From Leifsonia sp. fls2-241-R2A-40a (lineage in GTDB: Bacteria; Actinomycetota; Actinomycetes; Actinomycetales; Microbacteriaceae), in contig NZ_JARVRS010000001.1 of assembly GCF_030209575.1 (NCBI RefSeq), forward strand, positions 992,001 through 1,056,000: DNA of 64,000 nucleotides, given 5' to 3'. The notes under the pieces were generated by a model. It was given only the letters and a program-made list of their open reading frames with translations. It did not search any database and was not told the origin of the DNA. The position numbers and the translations under genes were made by a program. This document shows positions 34,357-42,107 of this stretch, one piece after another (the first letter of the stretch is position 1; each line of letters opens with the position of its first letter).

Positions 34357-34362
34357 GCGGCC

Positions 34363-34372
34363 ATCCTAGGAT
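34363..34372. promoter_or_regulatory. Palindromic bidirectional -10 for proC and cation exporter gene
   Basis: ATCCTAGGAT reads TAGGAT on both strands. On the minus strand the proC ATG follows after 6 bases; on the plus strand the exporter ATG follows after 7 bases. The two leaderless promoters would share the central bases, so only one polymerase can occupy the site at a time. Confidence 0.6.
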
Positions 34373-34379
34373 GAGGTGC

Positions 34380-35342
34380 ATGAGCGCATCCGGCGGAAAC
34401 AGAGCGATCATCGCGGCCTTCGCAGCCAATCTGGGGATCGCGCTGACGAAGTTCATCGCGTGGGCGTTCTCCGGTTCGTCGTCGATGCTCGCGGAGGGTG
34501 TGCACTCGCTCGCCGACTCCGGCAACCAGCTGCTCCTGCTGCTCGGCGGCCGGCAGTCGCGCCGCCAGGCGGACCGCGAGCACCCCTTCGGCTACGGCCG
34601 CGAGCGCTACGTCTACGCCTTCGTCGTCTCGATCATCCTGTTCTCGGTCGGCGGCGTCTTCTCGATCTACGAGGGCATCGAGAAGCTCACGCACCCGCAT
34701 CCGCTCGAGAACGCGTGGCTGCCCATCCTCGTGCTCCTGATCGCGATCGGACTGGAGTCGTTCTCGTTGCGCACCGCGGTGAAGGAGTCGCGCCCGCACA
34801 AGGGCAGCCTGTCGTGGCCGCAGTTCATCCGCCGGGCGAAGGCACCCGAGCTGCCCGTCGTGCTGCTGGAGGATGTGGCCGCCCTGACCGGTCTGGTCTT
34901 CGCTCTCCTCGGTGTCGGGCTGACCGTCATTACGGGCAACAGCGTGTGGGATGGCGTGGGCACCGTCCTCATCGGCGCACTGCTCGTCTCCGTCGCGGTG
35001 GTGCTGGGCATGGAGACCAAGAGCCTCCTCGTCGGCGAGGGCGCGACGGATGCCGACCTGGCCGCGATCGAGCACGCCGTGACCGCCGGTCCGGAGGTCG
35101 AGCGGATCATCCACATGAAGACGCTGTACCTGGGGCCGGACGAGCTGATGGTCGCCGCGAAGCTGGCGTTCTCCGGCGAGCACCGCCTGGCGGATGTCGC
35201 GGCGGCGATCGATGTGGTCGAGCGCCGCATCCGCGACGCCGTCCCCGCCGCCCGGGTCATCTACATCGAACCGGATGTGTGGGTCGACCCGAACGAAGCC
35301 GCACCCGCCACCGACACCATCGTCATCAAGGGACTCGAGTGA
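34380..35342 (+). CDS. Cation diffusion facilitator family exporter
   Basis: 320-residue CDF transporter (Zn/Fe/Mn/Co class). About six membrane helices fill residues 8-210, with SMLAEGVHSLADSGNQLLLL near 35-54 carrying the HxxxD-type metal site and HPFGYGRERY after it. The C-terminal cytoplasmic domain contains ERIIHMKTLYLGPDELMVAA. The ATG at 34380 is preferred over 34371 because TAGGAT precedes it by 7 bases. Its stop overlaps the amidotransferase start (GTGA). Confidence 0.9.
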   Translation: MSASGGNRAIIAAFAANLGIALTKFIAWAFSGSSSMLAEGVHSLADSGNQLLLLLGGRQSRRQADREHPFGYGRERYVYAFVVSIILFSVGGVFSIYEGIEKLTHPHPLENAWLPILVLLIAIGLESFSLRTAVKESRPHKGSLSWPQFIRRAKAPELPVVLLEDVAALTGLVFALLGVGLTVITGNSVWDGVGTVLIGALLVSVAVVLGMETKSLLVGEGATDADLAAIEHAVTAGPEVERIIHMKTLYLGPDELMVAAKLAFSGEHRLADVAAAIDVVERRIRDAVPAARVIYIEPDVWVDPNEAAPATDTIVIKGLE

Positions 35343-36040
35343 CCCGCACCGCCGTCATCCTGCAGCACGATCCGAGCATCCATCTCGGCAACATCGGTCC
35401 AGTGCTCGTCGAGCACGGCTACGACCTGCGGATCGTGGATGTGACCACCGAGGATGTCGCGGCCATCGATCCCGCAGAGGCGGACCTCGTGGTCGTCCTG
35501 GGCGGCGAGATGGGCGCGTACCAGACCGACGAGTTCCCTTTCCTCGACCGAGAGAAGGATCTGCTGCGCGCCCGCATCGGAGCGCAGCGTCCGACCCTCG
35601 GCGTGTGCCTGGGCGCCCAGCTGATGGCCGGCGCGCTGGGCGAGCGCGTCTACAAAGGCGAAACCATGCAGATCGGTTACCGGCGCGTCGAGGCGACCGA
35701 CGCCGGCGCGGAGTCGCCGATCCGCCACTTCGACGGCGTTCCCGTGGTCGAGTGGCACGGCGACACCTTCGAGCTGCCGAAGGAGGCGACCCTGCTCGCG
35801 TCCTCGAGCGACTACTCGAACGAGGCGTTCGCGATCGGCGACTTCGCTCTCGCGGTGCAGTTCCATCCGGAGGTCACCGACGAGATGCACGAGACGTGGG
35901 TCTCCGACGGCTACAACGAGTTGGACGAGCACGCCATCGACCCGGATGCGATGCGGCGCGACCGCGAGGTGTACTCGGCAGCGATGCAGGAGGCCTCGCG
36001 CCGCGCGTTCTCCGAGTGGCTGGACGGGCTCCCCGCGTAA
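35339..36040 (+). CDS. Class I glutamine amidotransferase (GATase1)
   Basis: 233-residue stand-alone glutaminase-type protein. The nucleophile cysteine is in LGVCLGAQLMAGAL near residue 85, and the His-Glu of the triad are in VQFHPEVTDEM near 178-183. It resembles GuaA-type or YfeJ-type amidotransferases lacking a synthase partner. It starts with GTG overlapping the CDF stop (GTGA), so they are coupled. Acceptor unknown. Confidence 0.85.
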   Translation: MTRTAVILQHDPSIHLGNIGPVLVEHGYDLRIVDVTTEDVAAIDPAEADLVVVLGGEMGAYQTDEFPFLDREKDLLRARIGAQRPTLGVCLGAQLMAGALGERVYKGETMQIGYRRVEATDAGAESPIRHFDGVPVVEWHGDTFELPKEATLLASSSDYSNEAFAIGDFALAVQFHPEVTDEMHETWVSDGYNELDEHAIDPDAMRRDREVYSAAMQEASRRAFSEWLDGLPA

Positions 36041-36068
36041 GCGGGCCCCCGCGCACGAACCGCCCGCG

Positions 36069-36536
36069 TCAGCGCTTGGCGCGGAAGAAGTTGAGCAGCA
36101 CGTCGCCGCACTCCTCCGCGAGCACGCCCGCGAACACTTCGACGCGGTGATGCAGCCGCCGGTCGCGCAGCACGTCGTAGACCGAGCCGGCGGCGCCGGC
36201 CTTCTCGTCCCACGCGCCGAACACGACGGTCGGGACGCGCGCGGCCAGCACCGCGCCCGCGCACATGACGCACGGCTCGAGCGTGACGACGAGCGTGCAT
36301 CCTTCGAGGTGCCAGTCCTCGCGCGACGCCGCCGCCTCCTGCAGGGCGAGCACCTCGGCGTGCGCCGTCGGGTCGTGGCGCAGTTCGCGCTCGTTCCGGC
36401 CGGTGCCGATGACCTCGCCGTTCTCGTCCACGACGATGGCGGCGACGGGCACGTCGCCCGTGTCGAAGGCGAGCCGCGCGTCCGCCAGGGCGCGACGCAT
36501 CCACTGCTCGTAGGCGGCGGGCACGGTGAGGCTCAC
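36069..36536 (-). CDS. tadA: tRNA-specific adenosine deaminase
   Basis: 155-residue zinc deaminase that makes inosine at the wobble position of tRNA-Arg(ACG). Zinc ligands H59, C89 and C92 and proton shuttle E61 are visible in [11 protein letters not shown] and [24 protein letters not shown] near 125-138 is typical of TadA. It is divergent from upp across 50 bases, an arrangement common in actinobacteria. Confidence 0.93.
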   Translation of the reverse strand: MSLTVPAAYEQWMRRALADARLAFDTGDVPVAAIVVDENGEVIGTGRNERELRHDPTAHAEVLALQEAAASREDWHLEGCTLVVTLEPCVMCAGAVLAARVPTVVFGAWDEKAGAAGSVYDVLRDRRLHHRVEVFAGVLAEECGDVLLNFFRAKR

Positions 36537-36586
36537 GGCGGGACCTCCGGGGATCGCGTCGGGGATGTTCGGCTAGCCTTGAGCCT

Positions 36587-37219
36587 ATGCGAGTGCACGT
36601 TGCGGACCACCCACTCATCACCCACAAGCTGACGGTGCTCCGCGACAAGCGGACCCCGTCGCCGGTGTTCCGCCAGCTGACCGAGGAGCTCGTCACACTG
36701 CTCGCCTACGAGGCGACGCGCGGCGTCCGTGTCGAGCCGGTCGAGATCGAGACGCCGGTCACCACGACGATGGGTGTCGCGCTCAGCGAGCCGCGTCCGC
36801 TGGTCGTCCCCATCCTGCGCGCCGGGCTCGGGATGCTCGAGGGCATGGTGCGCCTGATGCCCACGGCCGAGGTCGGGTTCCTCGGCATGGTCCGCAACGA
36901 GGAGACCCTCGAGCCGACCACTTATGCGGAGCGCCTTCCGATGGACCTGTCGGACCGGCAGTGCTTCGTGCTCGACCCGATGCTCGCGACCGGCGGGTCG
37001 CTCGGTGCCGCCATCGAGTTCCTGTTCGCACGCAACGCGGTGGACGTGACGGCCATCTGCCTGCTCGCCGCACCCGAGGGCCTGGAGGCGCTGGAGAAGG
37101 CGACAGAAGGCCGCAACGTGACGATCGTCCTGGGCGCGCTCGACGAGCGCCTGAACGAGAACGGCTACATCGTCCCGGGTCTCGGCGACGCCGGAGACCG
37201 CCTCTACGGCACCGTCTAG
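36587..37219 (+). CDS. upp: Uracil phosphoribosyltransferase
   Basis: 210-residue pyrimidine-salvage enzyme making UMP from uracil and PRPP. The PRPP loop is [18 protein letters not shown] near residue 126-143, and the uracil-binding C-terminus [16 protein letters not shown] is complete. [10 protein letters not shown] near 80 is conserved. The ATG follows TAGCCT by 7 bases (leaderless). Confidence 0.96.
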   Translation: MRVHVADHPLITHKLTVLRDKRTPSPVFRQLTEELVTLLAYEATRGVRVEPVEIETPVTTTMGVALSEPRPLVVPILRAGLGMLEGMVRLMPTAEVGFLGMVRNEETLEPTTYAERLPMDLSDRQCFVLDPMLATGGSLGAAIEFLFARNAVDVTAICLLAAPEGLEALEKATEGRNVTIVLGALDERLNENGYIVPGLGDAGDRLYGTV

Positions 37220-37244
37220 CACCGCCGCAACATTGCGTAATGAT

Positions 37245-37274
37245 TTGACACGTCGAGTCATCGTCGGTTTTACT
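37245..37274 (+). promoter_or_regulatory. Strong promoter before the Cys-rich leader ORF
   Basis: A consensus TTGACA -35 (37245-37250) is followed after 18 bases by TTTACT (37269-37274). The leader ATG at 37282 comes 7 bases after this -10, so the transcript probably starts at or within a base or two of the start codon. Confidence 0.65.
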
Positions 37275-37281
37275 AACGAGC

Positions 37282-37386
37282 ATGACTGACAACTCGCGTA
37301 CCCTGACCTCCTTCGAGGCCCCTGGGGATGCCGGCATGATGATGCCCGGCCGCGACTCGGTCATGTGTTGCCGAAAGTGTCGCTGA
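37282..37386 (+). CDS. Leaderless 34-residue leader peptide ending in a Cys cluster
   Basis: A 34-codon frame MTDNSRTLTSFEAPGDAGMM then MPGRDSVMCCRKCR, ending 212 bases before the winged-helix regulator gene. Three Cys codons fall in the last six sense codons. A consensus promoter places the start codon at the 5' end of the mRNA. A 13-base palindrome (37447-37459) and a small GGCCC/GGGCC hairpin (37485-37502) follow. It could be an attenuation leader sensing cysteine or Cys-tRNA, as described for mycobacterial Cys-rich uORFs, or a small metal-binding peptide. No family recognised. Confidence 0.55.
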   Translation: MTDNSRTLTSFEAPGDAGMMMPGRDSVMCCRKCR

Positions 37387-37598
37387 TCTGACGACCCTTC
37401 GCCGAACAGCACCCCACCGACGCCATCCCGTCGTGATCGGGCGCATGTTCCCCGGGAACGCCACACTCACGCTCCCGCGCACCCGGCCCGCTCTCTAGGG
37501 CCACAACACAACACTTCCCGCAGAATCCCTCCTCTGCCGTACCCGCGGAGGCTTCAGCACAGGGATGCGGCGCATCATCACTTAAGGACTCGATTCCC

Positions 37599-38354
37599 AT
37601 GTCTCTGGCCACCGTCGACACCGCCTTCACCCGCACCTCCGCCGTCTCGCCCGTCAGCCCCGTCCGCGCCGCAGCGCCGACGCCGGCCGCAACCGCTCCC
37701 GCTCCCGCCGCCGAGGCCGCTCCTCGCATCCGCGCCGTTCCCGAGGGAACCGAGGCCCGCGGCTTCGTCCTCTACGTCGGCATCGACGAGGCGAAGGCCG
37801 CTGAAGCCGGCACCGACCTCGGCCGCATCGTGGAGGCGCTGAAGCGCCTCACCGCGGAGCTGGCCCCCGCGGCGGAGACCTACGCCGCCGTCGCCCTGGC
37901 CCCGGCCGGCTCCGGCGGACGGGACGTGGATGTGGTCCGTCTCGCCCTGCAGGACCCGGCGGCCATCGCGAAGCACCGGCACGCCGCCACGGTCGACGAA
38001 GACGAGGACCGTGCGGCCTCCGGCGTCGTCGTCGACATCTCGCGCAAGCGGCTCGTGCTCGACAACCAGACCGTCGCGCTCACGTACAAGGAGTTCGAGC
38101 TGCTGCAGTACCTGGTGCTGCGCGAGGGCCGCACGATCGAGCGCTCCGAGTTGATCAGCTCGCTGTGGAGCGCCGCCGACGAGGACGAGATCCCGAACGA
38201 GCGCACCATCGACGTGCACGTCCGCCGCCTGCGCGCGAAGCTCGCCCGCTACGAGGACATCGTGCGGACGGTGCGCGGCGTCGGCTACCGCTTCGACCGC
38301 CACGCGGACGTCTCGATCCGCTACGCGAGCGCCCCCTCCCCCGACCTGTTCTAG
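37599..38354 (+). CDS. Winged-helix (OmpR-type) regulator without receiver domain
   Basis: 251-residue protein. Residues about 20-45 are an Ala/Pro-rich linker, 50-130 an unassigned alpha/beta domain (GFVLYVGIDEAKAAEAGTDL onward), and 145-240 an OmpR/PhoB-type winged helix (VALTYKEFELLQYLVLREGR, then NERTIDVHVRRLRAKL and VRGVGYRF). No phospho-acceptor receiver pattern is visible, so control is likely by ligand, redox or expression level. The ATG has AAGGA about 11 bases upstream. A 212-base leader and Cys-rich ORF precede it. A long hairpin follows. Confidence 0.85.
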   Translation: MSLATVDTAFTRTSAVSPVSPVRAAAPTPAATAPAPAAEAAPRIRAVPEGTEARGFVLYVGIDEAKAAEAGTDLGRIVEALKRLTAELAPAAETYAAVALAPAGSGGRDVDVVRLALQDPAAIAKHRHAATVDEDEDRAASGVVVDISRKRLVLDNQTVALTYKEFELLQYLVLREGRTIERSELISSLWSAADEDEIPNERTIDVHVRRLRAKLARYEDIVRTVRGVGYRFDRHADVSIRYASAPSPDLF

Positions 38355-38378
38355 CCGCCGAGCACTAGCCCCCGAGCA
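38351..38378. repeat. 14-base tandem repeat across the regulator stop codon
   Basis: CTAGCCGCCGAGCA (38351-38364) is directly followed by CTAGCCCCCGAGCA (38365-38378), one mismatch. The first copy contains the regulator's TAG stop; the second begins the left arm of the long hairpin. Confidence 0.7.
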
Positions 38379-38438
38379 CAGGAAAAACGGTCACGTTTCA
38401 CGCCGAAACGCGACCGTTTTCCTGTGCTCGGGGGCTAG
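38365..38438. terminator. Very long CTAG-bounded bidirectional hairpin
   Basis: Arms of 35 and 34 bases, 38365-38399 and 38405-38438, pair almost perfectly (one bulged A, one mismatch) around a 5-base loop. Both ends are CTAG. The stem contains AAAA/TTTT, so either strand offers a GC-rich stem beside T residues. It lies between convergent genes and probably terminates both. Confidence 0.8.
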
Positions 38439-38451
38439 GACCGGGCTGGGG

Positions 38452-39281
38452 TCAGGCGGAGCGCTGGTAGACGCGGAAGGCGCTGGTCGCCCAGGCCGCC
38501 ATCACGACGGCCAGCGCGGCCAGCAGTCCCGCGTGCAGCCACAGGGTCGCCCAGTCGGGGTGCGCGCTCAGCGCCTGGCGCCCGACGATCACCGCCCACT
38601 CGAACGGGTTGTATGCCGAGACGTTCTGCACCCACTCCGGCGACAGCTTCGTGTTCATGATGGCCGAGCTGAGGAACATCAGCGGCAGCGTCAGCAGCTG
38701 CGAGATGCCGATCAGCGCGGTCTGCTCGCGGGCCAGCAGCGCGACCGCGTTCGACAGCGAGCAGAACACCGCGGTGAGCAGCACGACCCCCAGCAGCAAC
38801 AGCAGGATGCCGACCACTCCGCCGTCGAAGCGGGCACCCGCCCAGAGTGCGATCCCCACGACGACGAGCGACTGCACGACGGCGAGGATCGACTGGTACA
38901 CGAGCGTGGACACGATCATCGCCGCACGGTTCGTGGGCGACGTGAGGAACCGGTCCATCACCCCACGGTCCATGTCCTGGATGTACACGGTGCCCGACCA
39001 CGCGCTCCCGAACAGCGCGAGCATCATCACGACACCCGGCGTCAGGTACTCGAGATAGGTCTGACCCGCGGCGCCGAAGCCGGGGATGTTGATCACCGAC
39101 TTGAACAGTTCGCCGAAGAGCAGCAACCAGATGATCGGCTGGACGAGGTTCATCACCAGGAACACGGGCAGGCGCCAGGCTGCGCGCAGCTGACGACCGG
39201 TCAGTAGCAGCGTGTGCGTGAGGAAGGTCGGGCCGCTCCGGCGGAGCGACGGCGACGTGGACGGAGTGAGGACTGCGGCGG

Positions 39282-39285
<4 letters not shown>
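38452..39285 (-). CDS. ABC-2 type exporter permease (DrrB-like)
   Basis: 277-residue membrane subunit with about six helices between residues 35 and 270. The ABC-2 signature LTSPTNRAAMIVSTLVYQSI lies near 110-130. It pairs with the DrrA-type ATPase, whose stop overlaps its start by 4 bases. The family exports drugs, lipids or polysaccharide precursors. Substrate unknown. Confidence 0.9.
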
Positions 39286-40295
<1,010 letters not shown>

Positions 40296-40402
40296 GGTGG
40301 CTTTCTCTCTTTCTGGTTGGGCAGCCACCGGCGCGGGTATCCTTGAAGACAGCCCTCGGTGACTGTTGACGCAGGTTCCTTGACGGAACGACTGAAGGTC
40401 TT

Positions 40403-40434
40403 GATGGCCGGAGAGTTGCCGCTCTCCGGCCATC
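40403..40434. terminator. Hairpin between PadR gene and ABC exporter
   Basis: A perfect 13-base stem, GATGGCCGGAGAG and its complement, with a 6-base loop. It lies 33 bases after the PadR stop on the minus strand and would separate padR from the exporter operon. Confidence 0.65.
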
Positions 40435-40466
40435 GTTCTGCGGCGCCGCTGTCGGGCGCCGCCGGC

Positions 40467-41141
40467 TCACGGTGTGAACAGCGCGGCCGCCTCCTCTCCG
40501 AAGGCGCCGTCGGCGATGCGGCCGCGCAGCTCCTCCATGGTGATGCCCTGATCGAGCAGACGGTGCAGTTGCTCCCACCACTCGTAGCCGCCGACGGAGC
40601 GGTCGCGGATGCGGGACGCGAGGTCGGCGACGTAGGCGCGCTCCGCCTCCAGGACAGCCATCCGGTAGTGGAACTCGACCATGAACAGTTCGGGGAGCTC
40701 GCCGGACTGCGCGAGCAGTTCGCGGCGTGCGGCCAGGTCGGCGTCCAGCCGGTCGCGGCGCCCCTCGAGCAGGTCGGCGGCGACCGCCGGCGGAAGCATT
40801 GGGAGCAGGGAGAGGCCGGTCTCGATGGCCGGGTACTCCTTGACGGGCACGGCCACGAGCTCGCGCAGCCACTCCTCTGCTTCTCGTCGGCCGGCGGCGG
40901 TGATGGCGTAGACGACCCGCTCGGGGCGGTTGCCCTCGCGCTCGGTCTGGGCGACCTCGATGAAGCCGTTCTTCTCGAGCGACTTGATGACCGAGTAGAG
41001 AGAGCCGAAGTTGAGGCGGATGCTGTCCTCCTTGCCCCGCTCCTTCATCGTCGTCGTCATCTCGTACGGGTACATCGGTCGCTCCCAGAGGCAGGCCAGC
41101 ACCGCGAGCGCCAGCGGGTTGGCCACCGCGCGTTTCGCCAT
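40467..41141 (-). CDS. PadR family regulator
   Basis: 224-residue PadR-type repressor. The winged helix is ALAVLACLWERPMYPYEMTT then LNFGSLYSVIKSLEKNGFIE, and the long C-terminal helical domain (about residues 100-215, VirR/AphA type) dimerises. PadR proteins often control adjacent multidrug ABC exporters, and this one lies just upstream of the DrrAB-like pair. Inducer unknown. Confidence 0.92.
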   Translation of the reverse strand: MAKRAVANPLALAVLACLWERPMYPYEMTTTMKERGKEDSIRLNFGSLYSVIKSLEKNGFIEVAQTEREGNRPERVVYAITAAGRREAEEWLRELVAVPVKEYPAIETGLSLLPMLPPAVAADLLEGRRDRLDADLAARRELLAQSGELPELFMVEFHYRMAVLEAERAYVADLASRIRDRSVGGYEWWEQLHRLLDQGITMEELRGRIADGAFGEEAAALFTP

Positions 41142-41509
41142 AGGACTGCTCCTCTCCGATCGATTACTCGAATCAGAGTATTCGCTTTCGGATAGGCATG
41201 TCCACCCCGAAAAGTACGCATAGCGAATTCGCAGAAAAAATAACGACTTGATAACTAGATGCCGTTACCTCTTCGTTATATAGTTCAAGAGCAATGGTTG
41301 TTTGCTGTGGCAGCCATCGCGGAATGTGATTGCAGGACACTCTTGGTGCAAGGGAGAGGGCCGGCCGCTAGCCTCTGCGGTCGGCCCTCAATCTGTTAAG
41401 CGCCGCCTCCGGCCGTCCCCTTATTTCCGCCCCGTGGTGGCACGGATGCCGCTCCCCGCGCATGATGAGAAGATGCGAATGCATCGAGCTCGCAGAGGGA
41501 GGACCGGTC
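41142..41509. other. AT-rich divergent intergenic region with a tiny Cys-Cys frame and a terminator-like hairpin
   Basis: The 368 bases between padR and marR hold no normal gene. About 41210-41300 is clearly AT-rich, including TTGATA (41248) and TATATA (41277). A 12-codon frame MVVCCGSHRGM runs 41294-41329. A near-perfect 13-base stem follows at 41356-41389 (arms GAGGGCCGGCCGC and GCGGTCGGCCCTC) with AATCTGTT after it. This looks like a short terminated transcript, either an attenuated leader of marR or a small RNA, but nothing proves expression. Confidence 0.45.
41356..41389 (+). terminator. Terminator-like hairpin in the padR-marR gap
   Basis: Two 13-base arms with one mismatch around an 8-base loop, followed on the plus strand by AATCTGTT. 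No annotated plus-strand gene ends here, so it would terminate a leader or small RNA started near 41285. Confidence 0.5.
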
Positions 41510-41977
41510 ATGGCGGAGAGCGCGACAGCATCGGCACCCACCAATCGTTCCCGTATCAGCGCTGTCGGCGCGTGGGAGTCGCTGTTCCGGGCCCAGGTCG
41601 CGGTGATGCGCACACTGGCGGCGGAGTTCCCGACGCGGGACATCTCGTTCAACGAGTACGACGTGCTCTTCAACCTCTCGCGGCAGCCGAACCGCGAACT
41701 GCGCCTGCGCGACCTGAACAAGCACGTGCTGCTCACCCAGCCGAGCGTCAGCCGCCTGATCGACCGGCTGGTGGCGCGCGGTCTGGTCGACAAGGGACCG
41801 GAGCCCTCCGACGCGCGCGGCAGCGTGATCCGTCTCACCGACACGGGATTCGAGATGTTCCGGCGCGTGGCCGTCGATCATATGAAGACCATCACAGATC
41901 GGGTCGGCGGGCGGCTGACACCGGAAGAGCTGGAGACACTGGCCCAGCTCTGCGACAAGCTGCGCGACGCCTCCTGA
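41510..41977 (+). CDS. MarR family regulator
   Basis: 155-residue MarR-type dimeric repressor. Features are DISFNEYDVLFNLSRQPNRE, recognition helix LTQPSVSRLIDRLVARGLV near residue 78-96 and wing SDARGSVIRLTDTG near 106-119. The ATG at 41510 has GGGAGG about 8 bases upstream; an earlier in-frame ATG at 41462 is less likely. It lies upstream of the penicillin-binding protein gene on the same strand but 130 bases apart. Confidence 0.88.
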   Translation: MAESATASAPTNRSRISAVGAWESLFRAQVAVMRTLAAEFPTRDISFNEYDVLFNLSRQPNRELRLRDLNKHVLLTQPSVSRLIDRLVARGLVDKGPEPSDARGSVIRLTDTGFEMFRRVAVDHMKTITDRVGGRLTPEELETLAQLCDKLRDAS

Positions 41978-42107
41978 CGGGCTCCGTCCACAGGCACGCC
42001 CGGCCTTCGCTCCGCCCACAACCTGAGCGCCGAGGTCCCGAACCCGTCACCGCCGACGCGTAGTATTGCGGCCACGGTCGAATGGTTGCACTACGAGGAG
42101 AAGACGC

